A program made the translations under genes and the position numbers. Shown piece after piece: positions 1 through 6,088 of a stretch of DNA of 14,893 bases (position 1 is its first letter; the number at the start of each line of letters is the position of its first letter). Source of the DNA: Chloroflexota bacterium (lineage in GTDB: Bacteria > Chloroflexota > Dormibacteria > CF-121). The DNA is taken from positions 1-14,893 of the forward strand of contig VBEQ01000164.1 of assembly GCA_005881235.1 (NCBI GenBank). The letters are read 5' to 3'. The notes under the pieces were generated by a model. It was not told the origin of the DNA and did not search any database. It saw only the letters and a list, made by a program, of their open reading frames with translations.

Positions 1-327
1 TAATCGCTCCCCCCGGACGAATTGAACCCAGCGTCCCTCATGGAGGAACACGATGGACAGTTCCGCAACGTTTTGATTTGCTGGATCATAACCACCTATC
101 GTGAGGTGAACCTGTGCCGCGAGTTGGCCAGGGGACGTGTCGTCGAGGACGACCGGGGCCGGCCCTGCCTGATCGATGATCATGGTGGATCCCGCTGCGC
201 TTGGTCTGGACACCGAGCTGGTCCCAGCGGTGGTAAGTACCGATGCGGGGTGGACTGGCGTGCATGCGCCGACAACAAGGGCGGAGAGGGCGACGGCGCC
301 TGCGAGCCAGTGGCGAGATGAGGCCAT
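1..327 (-). CDS. Lipoprotein of unknown function, 3' end cut by the window edge
   Basis: An open frame runs from an ATG at 327 down to base 1 with no stop, giving 109 visible residues. The start has the form of a bacterial lipoprotein signal peptide. Residues 1-6 are a short polar and basic segment (MASSRH), residues 7-19 are hydrophobic, and the lipobox VGAC ends at Cys22, the predicted lipidated residue. A Ser/Thr/Ala/Pro-rich linker follows (about 23-60), then a region that looks like a folded beta-rich domain ending in FLHEGRWVQFVRGERL at the edge. This predicts a protein anchored to the outer face of the cytoplasmic membrane. I do not recognise the family. The gene lies 81 bp downstream of Ku on the same strand; the upstream bases show only a weak GA-rich ribosome site. 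Because no stop is visible, simple ORF lists can miss it. Confidence 0.72.
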   Translation of the reverse strand, partial: MASSRHWLAGAVALSALVVGACTPVHPASVLTTAGTSSVSRPSAAGSTMIIDQAGPAPVVLDDTSPGQLAAQVHLTIGGYDPANQNVAELSIVFLHEGRWVQFVRGERL

Positions 328-408
328 CCATCTCTTCGACGTCGAATGGCCCTGAAAGTTCCCCGCCGGTCCAGTGGCGTTCGTCGCCCGATCGGAATAG
401 CCGGAGAC

Positions 409-1326
409 TCAGGCGCTCCTTCGCTTACGCTTGGCCGCCGGCTTGGCGCGGCTCTTCGAAGCCAGCCGGGCCTGTTCGACGCTGGCCCGCAGCGCCGACA
501 TCAGGTCCTGCACCCCGGTTCCCGCCGGCGCCTCGATCCCCGCCGGGCGGGCTGACGCGGCCCGCCCCTCAATCAGGGCGTTCAACTTCTGCCGGTACTC
601 GTCCGGGTACCGCTGGGGCTCGAAGGGGCCGGACAGCGTGTTGATCAAGAGGGCTGCCATCTCGCGTTCGTTTTTCCGCAGATCCGTCGGACTGGCGGGT
701 TCCAGCCCCGCGGTTGGCAGGACTTCATCTGCGTGGAACATCGTGGTCAGCACCATCAGCCGGCCCTGGGGGCGCAACGCGGCAAGATAACGCTTGCGGC
801 GCAGCACGAACCAGCAGATCGCGATCTTCCGTGCCTCGCGCATCGCGTCGACCAGCAGCCCATAGGCGCGCTCGTAATCCCGGTCGGGCACCGCGTAATA
901 ACTGACGTCGAAATAAATCGGGTCGACGGCCGAGGCATCGACGAACTGCTCGACATCGATCGCTCGCGTTCGTTCCGGAACGAGCTCTTCCAACTCCTCG
1001 CGATCGACGGTCACGTACCGGTCTCTGGCGACCTCGAATCCTTTAACCACATCGCCTGGCGCCACGAGTCGTGCTGCCGTTTTTTCGGGTACTGCGGTCG
1101 GTGGGACTCGCTCCTCCCACTGAGGCGGCAACTCCCTCCCCCGCTCGCGGGGGAGGGTTAGGGTGGGGCCAGGGGCCTCGATGACTTTCTGATGGCGGAC
1201 TCGCTGGCCGCTCACGCGGTCGATCTCGTGGAAGCGCACGTCCTTCCGCCGGGTCGCCGGGTACAGGCGTACCGGGACGCTCACCAGCCCGAAGCTGATC
1301 GTCCCCGACCATACGGCTCGCGCCAT
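409..1326 (-). CDS. ku: Ku protein, non-homologous end joining, with an extra internal segment
   Basis: This is bacterial Ku, a homodimeric ring that binds double-strand DNA ends and recruits ligase LigD. The 305-residue protein opens with the family's N-terminal signature (MARAVWSGTISFGLVSVPV, residues 1-19). It also carries DVVKGFE (92-98), VDPIYFDVSYY (134-144) and FEPQRYPDEYRQKL (235-248), and ends in a Lys/Arg-rich tail (about 288-305), as many bacterial Ku proteins do. Between HQKV (45-48) and DVVKG there are 43 residues, where typical bacterial Ku such as B. subtilis YkoV has about 12. The extra part contains PTLTLPRERGRE, encoded by the palindromic repeat at 1134-1168. Longer forms exist upstream, but the family signature begins at this ATG, and CATAAT lies exactly six bases before it, suggesting a leaderless mRNA. 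The gene starts 23 bp after the SDR stop. No ligD is in the window. Confidence 0.93.
   Translation of the reverse strand: MARAVWSGTISFGLVSVPVRLYPATRRKDVRFHEIDRVSGQRVRHQKVIEAPGPTLTLPRERGRELPPQWEERVPPTAVPEKTAARLVAPGDVVKGFEVARDRYVTVDREELEELVPERTRAIDVEQFVDASAVDPIYFDVSYYAVPDRDYERAYGLLVDAMREARKIAICWFVLRRKRYLAALRPQGRLMVLTTMFHADEVLPTAGLEPASPTDLRKNEREMAALLINTLSGPFEPQRYPDEYRQKLNALIEGRAASARPAGIEAPAGTGVQDLMSALRASVEQARLASKSRAKPAAKRKRRSA
1134..1168. repeat. Palindromic repeat, copy 1, inside the ku coding region
   Basis: Bases 1134-1157 form a perfect inverted repeat, CCCTCCCCCGC and GCGGGGGAGGG around a TC loop (11-bp stem), followed by a GGGTGGGG tail. Bases 1135-1168 align with 12629-12661 at 31 of 34 columns, with differences in the loop and just after the stem. 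The copy is read in frame by ku as PTLTLPRERGRE. Repeats of this general look are common dispersed elements in GC-rich bacterial genomes; the exact family is not identified here. Confidence 0.8.
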
Positions 1327-1332
1327 AGGTTG

Positions 1333-1338
1333 ATTATG
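1333..1338 (-). promoter_or_regulatory. Predicted -10 element of a leaderless ku promoter
   Basis: On the minus strand this reads CATAAT, five of six matches to TATAAT, and it is followed by exactly six bases and then the ATG of ku. That places the expected transcription start on the A of the start codon. No Shine-Dalgarno sequence is visible before ku, and I see no good -35 at 17 bp. It would let ku be transcribed independently of the SDR gene upstream. Confidence 0.5.
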
Positions 1339-1349
1339 GCTTGGGTCGT

Positions 1350-2225
1350 TCAGCCGGATACGGTCGCCGCCAATCGAACGCGGACGGGCTGACTCGGCGG
1401 ACCGGCCCCGAAGTCGGCGGACCGGCTCACGGCGGCCCACTCCTCGGCTTCGGCGGCACGCGCCCTGGAAGCCTTCTCGGCGGATTCGACCGCACCAGCG
1501 CCGAGCAGCAGGCGCAGTGGCGGCTCGTCGACGCGCACGATCCCGATGATGAATTGAGCGGCTCGGGCCGGGTCCCCCGGTTGCCTGCCGTCGGTCGCGC
1601 TACGGGAGCGGATCATAGCACCCACCGAGCGTTCGTAGTCCTCACTGACCGGCATGGTGCGCGTGGCCCAGTCGGTGCGGAACGCGCTGGGCTCGACGAT
1701 CGTGACCTTGATGCCAAGCGGCTTGACCTCGTTATTGAGCACCTCGGAGAAGCCCTCGACGGCGAACTTCGCCGCCTGGTACGCGCTCAGCCCTGGCGTC
1801 CCGCCGACGCGTCCGCCGATGGACGAGAACTGGATGAAGTGACCCGCGCGCTGCTTGCGCAGCACCGGCAGCGCCGCCTTCGTGACGTTGACCAAGCCGA
1901 AGAGGTTCGTCTCGATCTGCGCCCGGAAGACGTCGTCCGGCATGTCTTCGATCGCTGCATAGATGGCGTAACCGGCATTGTTGACGACGACGTCGAGGCT
2001 GCCAAACGCGTCGACCGCCAGCTTGACGGCCGCGCGCGCCGCTTCGGGGTCGGCGACATCGAGCGCGAAGGTGCGCACGCGGTCACCGTGCTGCCGGATC
2101 AGATCGTCGAGTTGCTCGGGCCGGCGCGCGGTCGCCACCACGTTGTCGCCGTCCTCGAGGACGGCCTTGGCGAGCACCCACCCGAAACCGCGGGAGCTCC
2201 CCGTGATCAGCCATGTCTTAGCCAT
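1350..2225 (-). CDS. SDR family NAD(P)-dependent oxidoreductase
   Basis: A classical short-chain dehydrogenase/reductase of 291 residues, expected to be cytosolic and to reduce or oxidise a carbonyl/alcohol substrate with NAD(P)H. The Rossmann motif is TGSSRGFG (8-15), the structural motif NNAG is at 82-85, and the catalytic residues are Ser134 or Ser135, Tyr149 and Lys153 (YQAAK). The EPSAFRTDW segment (178-186) is typical of the subgroup annotated 'oxidoreductase, SDR family'. The substrate cannot be read from sequence. The ATG at 2225 has a strong ribosome site (AGAGGAGG, seven bases upstream). The gene lies 21 bp after the rhodanese stop, so the two are probably cotranscribed. The last 20 or so residues (after about 270) look poorly conserved and may be a non-functional extension. 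Confidence 0.93.
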   Translation of the reverse strand: MAKTWLITGSSRGFGWVLAKAVLEDGDNVVATARRPEQLDDLIRQHGDRVRTFALDVADPEAARAAVKLAVDAFGSLDVVVNNAGYAIYAAIEDMPDDVFRAQIETNLFGLVNVTKAALPVLRKQRAGHFIQFSSIGGRVGGTPGLSAYQAAKFAVEGFSEVLNNEVKPLGIKVTIVEPSAFRTDWATRTMPVSEDYERSVGAMIRSRSATDGRQPGDPARAAQFIIGIVRVDEPPLRLLLGAGAVESAEKASRARAAEAEEWAAVSRSADFGAGPPSQPVRVRLAATVSG

Positions 2226-2246
2226 GAAATCCTCCTCTGTTGCCGT

Positions 2247-2618
2247 TTAGGCGGCCTGGTTCACTTCCATCGGATAGCCCGCCGCGCGCCACGCCGGCAA
2301 CCCGCCGTCGAGCATCCACGCGTCGTACCCTTCGTCGCGCAGGACGCGCGTCAGCCGAGCGCTCGCCTCCTCATCGGGGCAGGTGCAGTAGGCAATGATG
2401 GTCTTGTCGCGGGAAAGACCGGGCACCTCCTTGACCACGTCGGCGGCGTGCCGATTGTGGTTGAGGATCTCGCGCGGCGACACCCAAACCGCTCCCGGAA
2501 TCCTCCCCCGGACGGCGCCCTCGATGAATTGCGAGGTGACGTCCAGGACGATCGCCTGGCCAGCCTCGATCGCTTCCTTCGCTCGAGCCGGATTCATCCA
2601 GTAGGGAACAAACGCCAT
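2247..2618 (-). CDS. Rhodanese-like domain protein
   Basis: A single-domain rhodanese (sulfurtransferase-like) protein of 123 residues, probably cytosolic. It has the domain's fold markers: IVLDVTS (23-29, the Asp-containing loop), GRIPGAVWVS (38-47), the active-site segment AYCTCPDEEASARL (77-90), and GYDAWMLDGGLPAW (97-110) followed by AGYPM. The likely sulfur-carrying cysteine is Cys78, with Cys80 two residues on. This CxCP loop resembles the version found in DedA-rhodanese fusion proteins more than the canonical thiosulfate sulfurtransferase loop. The start is the ATG at 2618, because GGAGG lies seven bases upstream and the domain begins just after. It is the first gene of the minus-strand set with SDR and is divergent from marR, whose product may control it. 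Confidence 0.9.
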   Translation of the reverse strand: MAFVPYWMNPARAKEAIEAGQAIVLDVTSQFIEGAVRGRIPGAVWVSPREILNHNRHAADVVKEVPGLSRDKTIIAYCTCPDEEASARLTRVLRDEGYDAWMLDGGLPAWRAAGYPMEVNQAA

Positions 2619-2625
2619 GTCTCTG

Positions 2626-2630
2626 CCTCC
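2626..2630 (-). promoter_or_regulatory. Ribosome binding site of the rhodanese gene
   Basis: Minus-strand GGAGG is followed by seven bases and the ATG at 2618. It decides the start of the rhodanese gene, because the same frame stays open upstream to about 2849, across the marR promoter and into marR. Confidence 0.75.
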
Positions 2631-2654
2631 AATGCTTGTCGAGATCATTGAACG

Positions 2655-2666
2655 ATTCACATGAAT
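2655..2666. promoter_or_regulatory. Candidate MarR-family operator
   Basis: An inverted repeat ATTCA-CA-TGAAT sits in the 79-bp gap between the rhodanese gene and marR. It lies 32-43 bases before the predicted marR transcription start, overlapping where a -35 would be. MarR proteins usually bind short AT-rich palindromes in their own divergent promoter region. The arms are only five bases, so the call rests mainly on position. Confidence 0.35.
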
Positions 2667-2685
2667 AAACCATTGACCCGGCGGG

Positions 2686-2691
2686 TATATT
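2686..2691 (+). promoter_or_regulatory. Predicted -10 element of a leaderless marR promoter
   Basis: TATATT is followed by exactly six bases and then the GTG start of marR, with no Shine-Dalgarno in between. The expected transcription start is the G of GTG. No convincing -35 is seen; TTGACC at 2673-2678 is too close to serve. Confidence 0.5.
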
Positions 2692-2697
2692 CCCTGT

Positions 2698-3141
2698 GTG
2701 AGCACGAAGGTCGACGGCAAGCCGGCGAAGGCGCTCTGGAAGCTGCTCCGGGACGACGCCTTTGCCAGCCTGCGAGACGATTTCACTGCCCGCGTCGCCG
2801 AGTGCAGTCTCTCCATGTCGCAGGGCAAGCTGATCCGAGAACTGGGCACGGCGCAGTCGCAGCGCGAGCTCGCCCGCCGGCTCCACTACGATCCGTCCAA
2901 TATCACCGCCCTGGCCGACTCACTCGAGGCTCGCGGCCTGATCGAGCGCCGGGCGGATGCCTCGGACCGGCGCTTTCGCCTGCTGGCGCTGACGCCGGAG
3001 GGTGAGCGGCTTCGAGCGTCGTTGGAGGAGCGGCTGGCCGAGCCCCCGCAGTTCCTGGAACGGTTGACGCCCGCTGAACAGAAACAGCTCTTGCAATTGC
3101 TGGCCAAGTTGTTCGAGACGGACCGCCGCCAGGCTCGTTAG
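2698..3141 (+). CDS. MarR family transcriptional regulator
   Basis: A 147-residue winged helix-turn-helix regulator of the MarR family; such dimers usually repress a divergent operon and are released by phenolics, oxidants or other ligands. Residues 54-70 (SQRELARRLHYDPSNIT) form the HTH, followed by the recognition helix region ALADSLEARGLIERR (71-85). The wing is ADASDRRFRLLALTPEG (86-102), with the conserved Asp-Arg-Arg. Helices on both sides give the dimer interface. There is one cysteine, Cys36, in the N-terminal region; whether it senses redox state cannot be told. The GTG start fits the promoter position and the family's usual N-terminus. The gene is divergent from rhodanese-SDR, its most likely targets, and its stop overlaps the stop of the convergent DedA gene by four bases. 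Confidence 0.92.
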   Translation: MSTKVDGKPAKALWKLLRDDAFASLRDDFTARVAECSLSMSQGKLIRELGTAQSQRELARRLHYDPSNITALADSLEARGLIERRADASDRRFRLLALTPEGERLRASLEERLAEPPQFLERLTPAEQKQLLQLLAKLFETDRRQAR

Positions 3142-3788
3142 CTCGGCGGTGCGATCGGTCGCGTCATTGCCGCATCGGCTTCGCGCTGCAGCCGCGCCTC
3201 ATTTCGCCGCAAGAAGACGATCGCCGCGACGATCACCACGATCCCGATGATGGCAAGCGCCAGATCGATGGGCCCGGAAAGACGCAGCAGTTGCTGGCCG
3301 AGCAAGTAGGCGGCCACACCATAGAGCGTCGACCAGATGATGCCGCCCGCCGCGTTGAAGAAGAGGAAGCGGCGCCAGTGCATGTGGTTGACCCCGGCGA
3401 GGAAGGCCGCAAAGATGCGCAGCACGGAGATGAAGCGTCCGAAGAACACCACCTTGGATCCGTGCTTGTCGAACAGGTACTGGCCAAGCCGAAGCCGGTC
3501 CTCTTCCAGCCGGATGTAGCGCCCGTAACGTTTGACCAGACGGTAACCGCCGGTTCGGCCGATCAGGTAGCCGATGTTGTCCCCGACGATCGCGCCCGCC
3601 GCCGAGGCCACGATGACCCAGAAGATCGAGAGTCGGCCCGTTGTCCCTGCGTAAATCGCGGCAGTCACGAGCATCGTTTCCCCCGGAACCGGAATGCCGA
3701 TACTCTCGACGCCGACGAAGACGAAGACCGCCAGATAGCCATAGGTCGCGAGCAGGCTGTCGAGGTTGCGCGCCAGGAAGTTCAACAT
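3138..3788 (-). CDS. DedA family membrane protein
   Basis: A 216-residue integral membrane protein of the DedA/SNARE-associated (VTT) family, whose members are thought to move lipids such as undecaprenyl phosphate across the cytoplasmic membrane and to support proton-motive-force homeostasis. Visible family motifs are Glu28 plus GIPVPGET (31-38), GDNIGYLIGR (69-78), FGRFISVLRIFAAFLAG (116-132) with Arg118 and Arg124, and FNAAGGIIW (144-152). Hydrophobic stretches lie at about 15-30, 38-50, 54-75, 119-133, 145-168 and 174-193. The ATG at 3788 overlaps the end of the upstream MFS gene by seven bases (ATGTTGA), so the two are probably coupled. A CxCP-type rhodanese of the kind found fused to DedA lies across marR. 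Confidence 0.94.
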   Translation of the reverse strand: MLNFLARNLDSLLATYGYLAVFVFVGVESIGIPVPGETMLVTAAIYAGTTGRLSIFWVIVASAAGAIVGDNIGYLIGRTGGYRLVKRYGRYIRLEEDRLRLGQYLFDKHGSKVVFFGRFISVLRIFAAFLAGVNHMHWRRFLFFNAAGGIIWSTLYGVAAYLLGQQLLRLSGPIDLALAIIGIVVIVAAIVFLRRNEARLQREADAAMTRPIAPPS

Positions 3789-4965
3789 TCGGGCGTGAGC
3801 CTAGCGATGGCGTCGGATCCCCGGTATCGCCAGCGCGCCAGGCTGCCAAAGATCAACACCGGCAGCGTGACGAGCGCCGCGATCATGAACAGCGTCGAGT
3901 AGCGGTTGGCACTCGCCAATCCGGCGACGGCGGAGGTCGCCAGCGCGGCGCCGGTGAAAATCGCGGTCGCGAATAGCGCCGTCGCGGTGCCCCGCGCCTC
4001 GGGGACGACGTCCGTCGCCCAGGTCTGGAAGGTCGACTGCATGAAGGCGTACGCGCCACCGGCCAGAAGACTGGCTGCGAGGATCGTGACCACGGTCTGG
4101 GTCGCGCCGGCGATCGCGTAGCCGATCAGCAGCATGGTCGCGCCACCCGCCAGGATGAGCGCGGCCGGCGTTCGCTGTGCCACGTAACCAAACGCGCGCG
4201 TGCAAACGAGCACGGACACGCCGTAGCTGGCAACGACCACCCCGGCGATGGCCGGGCTTTGACCGTTGGCCTCGAGCGCCGGAGCAAGGTACGTGACGAA
4301 CCCGAACATCACCGCTCCGTTGACCACGGACAGCGCCAGCACGAGAATGGCCCAGCCATGGCGCACCACGGTGGCCACCTGTTTGAGGGGATTGTGGCTC
4401 GACCGCGTGAGCAGCGACTCCGGCACCCCGCGAAGGCCGATCGCGACCCCCAGCGCGATGGCGCCGGGGAGCAGGAAGAAGAAACGCCAGCTGAACACGT
4501 GCGCGGTGAGTCCGGCGCCAAGGGTGCCCGCCGTCGTCCCAGCGCCACAAAGACCAATACGCTGGCGATAGCCTGCTGCCGGACTTTGAAGGGGAAGCGA
4601 TCCGCCAGGTAGACCAACGTCGTCGGAAAGACACCGCAGGCGATGCCGCCGGTGACGAAGCGGGCGACGAGCAGGGCCGTGAGGTTGGGCGACAGCGCGG
4701 AGAGCGCGTCGGCGAGGGCCGTCCCAAGCAACGCGACCCGGATCACACGTACCCTTCCGAATCGATCGGCCAGTACGCCGTAGAGGGTTGGCATCAGACC
4801 GTAGGCGAGGTAGTAGAGACTCGCCACTCCGGATACCGCCACGAGCGATACGTGGAAGCTGGCCGCCATCGGAATGAGCAGCGGTGCCACCGCGAAACGA
4901 TCGGTCATGGTGGCGAACGGGCCCAGATACAGAAGTCGGGGTACGTTCCGCCCCGCCGCGGCCAA
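3782..4965 (-). pseudogene. MFS transporter, interrupted by a one-base frameshift
   Basis: A 12-helix major facilitator superfamily transporter split over two reading frames. The first part (about 142 residues from 4965) holds TM1-TM4 or so and MFS motif A, GVLADRFGRVRVIR. It goes out of frame after VLVFVAL at the GGG run at 4538-4540. The second part (about 251 residues, 4537-3782) resumes in another frame with TTAGTLGAGLTAHVFSWRF and carries the remaining helices to LTPEC. Adding one G to the GGG run restores a single protein of about 394 residues, the normal family length. It is therefore either a sequencing or assembly error in a homopolymer, or a recent mutation. The start is the TTG at 4965, preceded by AGGGGAG, 11 bases after the HAD stop; a later ATG at 4908 would cut into TM1. 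Substrate unknown; drug or aromatic-acid efflux is plausible. Confidence 0.85.
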
Positions 4966-4970
4966 CGGTT

Positions 4971-4977
4971 CTCCCCT
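4971..4977 (-). promoter_or_regulatory. Ribosome binding site for a TTG start of the MFS gene
   Basis: Minus-strand AGGGGAG begins within the HAD gene's TGA stop and is followed by five bases and TTG at 4965. It supports a TTG start that keeps the whole first transmembrane helix. Confidence 0.55.
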
Positions 4978-5657
4978 CAGCCTGCTGCTTCCCGTACGCC
5001 GACTTCGTCGAGGTGCACCAGCAGGTCGCGCGGATCCTCGTAGACGCGATAAGCGCCTGCCTGCTGCAACTCCTCCCGTCCATAGCCGCCCGAGAGCAGC
5101 CCCACGCCCAGCGAACGCGCCCGTTGCGCCGCCAGGAGATCCCAGACGCTGTCGCCGAAGACGATCGAGCTCGTGATGTCGACACCCAGACGGGCGGCCG
5201 CCGCCAGGAACAGGTCGGGGTCCGGCTTCGCGTGCGCGACGTCGTCGCGGGTGATCACGACCTTCGGCTTGACGCCAAGCAACTCGATCGAGGGACCCGC
5301 GGTCCGCATGTTCCCGCTGGTCGCTATCGCCCATGGCACGTTCTGCTGGTTGAGCCGCGCGAGCAAGTCGCGGGAACCGGGCAAGGGACGCACCTCCCCC
5401 AATCGCCGGATGAAGGCCTCGGCATGGCGGGCGCGAAGCGCGCCCGCTTCTTCCGCACTCAGCTGCTTGCCGGTCTCCCGCAATAGGGCATTGACGAAGA
5501 GGCCGCCGCTCATCCCGATGCGCCGGTGGATCCGCCAGACCGACAATTCCATGCCGGCCTCTCCAAGGACTTCGTGCCAGGCGAGGACATGCTGATAAAC
5601 GCTGTCGACCAGCGTCCCGTCCAGATCGAACAGCAGCGCCGGGGCCCCTTCCGCCAC
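4977..5657 (-). CDS. HAD family hydrolase (subfamily IA phosphatase)
   Basis: A 226-residue haloacid dehalogenase-superfamily phosphatase, of the phosphoglycolate phosphatase / beta-phosphoglucomutase-like group. Motif I is DLDGTLVDS (11-19), with nucleophile Asp11 and acid/base Asp13. A helical cap spans about 20-90. Motif II is Thr113/Ser114 in IATSGN. Motif III is Lys144 in AKPDP. Motif IV is GDS.WD (168-173), with Asp169 and Asp173 for Mg2+. The substrate is probably a small phosphorylated metabolite but cannot be named. The start codon is GTG at 5657; the 32-bp gap to the divergent mgsA leaves little room for a promoter, though GACACT lies six bases before the GTG. It is followed after 11 bp by the MFS gene. 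Confidence 0.92.
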   Translation of the reverse strand: MAEGAPALLFDLDGTLVDSVYQHVLAWHEVLGEAGMELSVWRIHRRIGMSGGLFVNALLRETGKQLSAEEAGALRARHAEAFIRRLGEVRPLPGSRDLLARLNQQNVPWAIATSGNMRTAGPSIELLGVKPKVVITRDDVAHAKPDPDLFLAAAARLGVDITSSIVFGDSVWDLLAAQRARSLGVGLLSGGYGREELQQAGAYRVYEDPRDLLVHLDEVGVREAAG

Positions 5658-5675
5658 AGGCCTAGTGTCGCACGG

Positions 5676-5681
5676 TAGACT
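5676..5681 (+). promoter_or_regulatory. Predicted -10 element of mgsA
   Basis: TAGACT lies eight bases before the mgsA ATG, predicting a leader of about two bases or none. No Shine-Dalgarno is present in the short gap. It is the same class of signal as at ku, marR, the COG4280 gene and the LLM gene, but two bases further away. Confidence 0.4.
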
Positions 5682-5689
5682 GCACGCCC

Positions 5690-6088
5690 ATGTCTCAAAC
5701 CTCTCGACTCGCGATCATCGCCCACGACGGTAAGAAAGCTGACCTCGTTGCCTTCGCCGCGTTCAATCGCGACCGCCTGGCCGAGTTCCAGCTCGTCGCC
5801 ACGAGTTCGACCGGCAAACTATTGATGGACAAGGTCGGGCTCGAGGTCGAGTGTCTCGAATCAGGCCCTGTCGGCGGCGATGTCCAGATCGCCAACCGCG
5901 TGGTGGAAGGCGACGTCGACGCGGTGATCTTCATGGTCGATCCGCTCGGACAGCATCCTCACGACCCGGACATCCAGACGCTGCTCCGGATTTGCAACGT
6001 GGCCAACGTTCCGCTGGCAACCAATAGCGCGACCGCGGACGCCCTCATCGGCTCGCCCTTGCTGACCGTCCATCGCACTGGCCTCTAG
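5690..6088 (+). CDS. mgsA: Methylglyoxal synthase
   Basis: Converts dihydroxyacetone phosphate to methylglyoxal and phosphate in the cytosol, a bypass that relieves sugar-phosphate build-up when phosphate is short. The 132-residue protein matches the family from end to end: AHDGKKADL (11-19), SSTGKLL (39-45), SGPVGGDVQIA (58-68), DPLGQHPHDPDI (84-95) and NVPLATNSATAD (106-117). Catalytic residues align with the E. coli enzyme at a constant offset of seven: His12, Asp13, Asp64, His91 and Asp94 for His19, Asp20, Asp71, His98 and Asp101. It is slightly shorter than the E. coli protein (152 residues) at both ends. It stands alone between a divergent HAD gene and a convergent histidine kinase, whose stop shares the CTAG at 6085-6088. 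Confidence 0.96.
   Translation: MSQTSRLAIIAHDGKKADLVAFAAFNRDRLAEFQLVATSSTGKLLMDKVGLEVECLESGPVGGDVQIANRVVEGDVDAVIFMVDPLGQHPHDPDIQTLLRICNVANVPLATNSATADALIGSPLLTVHRTGL

Noticed and set aside
22..321. Plus-strand open frame of 99 codons at the left edge
   Set aside because: Its protein has no recognisable pattern, while the minus strand over the same bases encodes a proper lipoprotein signal peptide and an uninterrupted frame.
1341..2651. Plus-strand open frame of 436 codons antisense to the SDR and rhodanese genes
   Set aside because: It is a GC-rich shadow: the opposite strand carries two clear families with full motifs, and this translation is rich in Arg, Asp and His with no domain.
2619..2849. 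Longer N-terminus of the rhodanese protein
   Set aside because: It would run through the marR promoter and into marR; the ATG at 2618 has a good ribosome site and sits at the domain boundary.
4530..4550. Programmed -1 ribosomal frameshift as the explanation for the split MFS gene
   Set aside because: No slippery heptamer of the X XXY YYZ type lies at the junction, and frameshifting is not expected in an MFS transporter; a missing base is simpler.
4966..5185. Upstream extension of the second MFS frame, giving an apparent 467-residue protein
   Set aside because: The part before about residue 216 overlaps the HAD gene and the true first half of the MFS gene in another frame; it contains no membrane segments.
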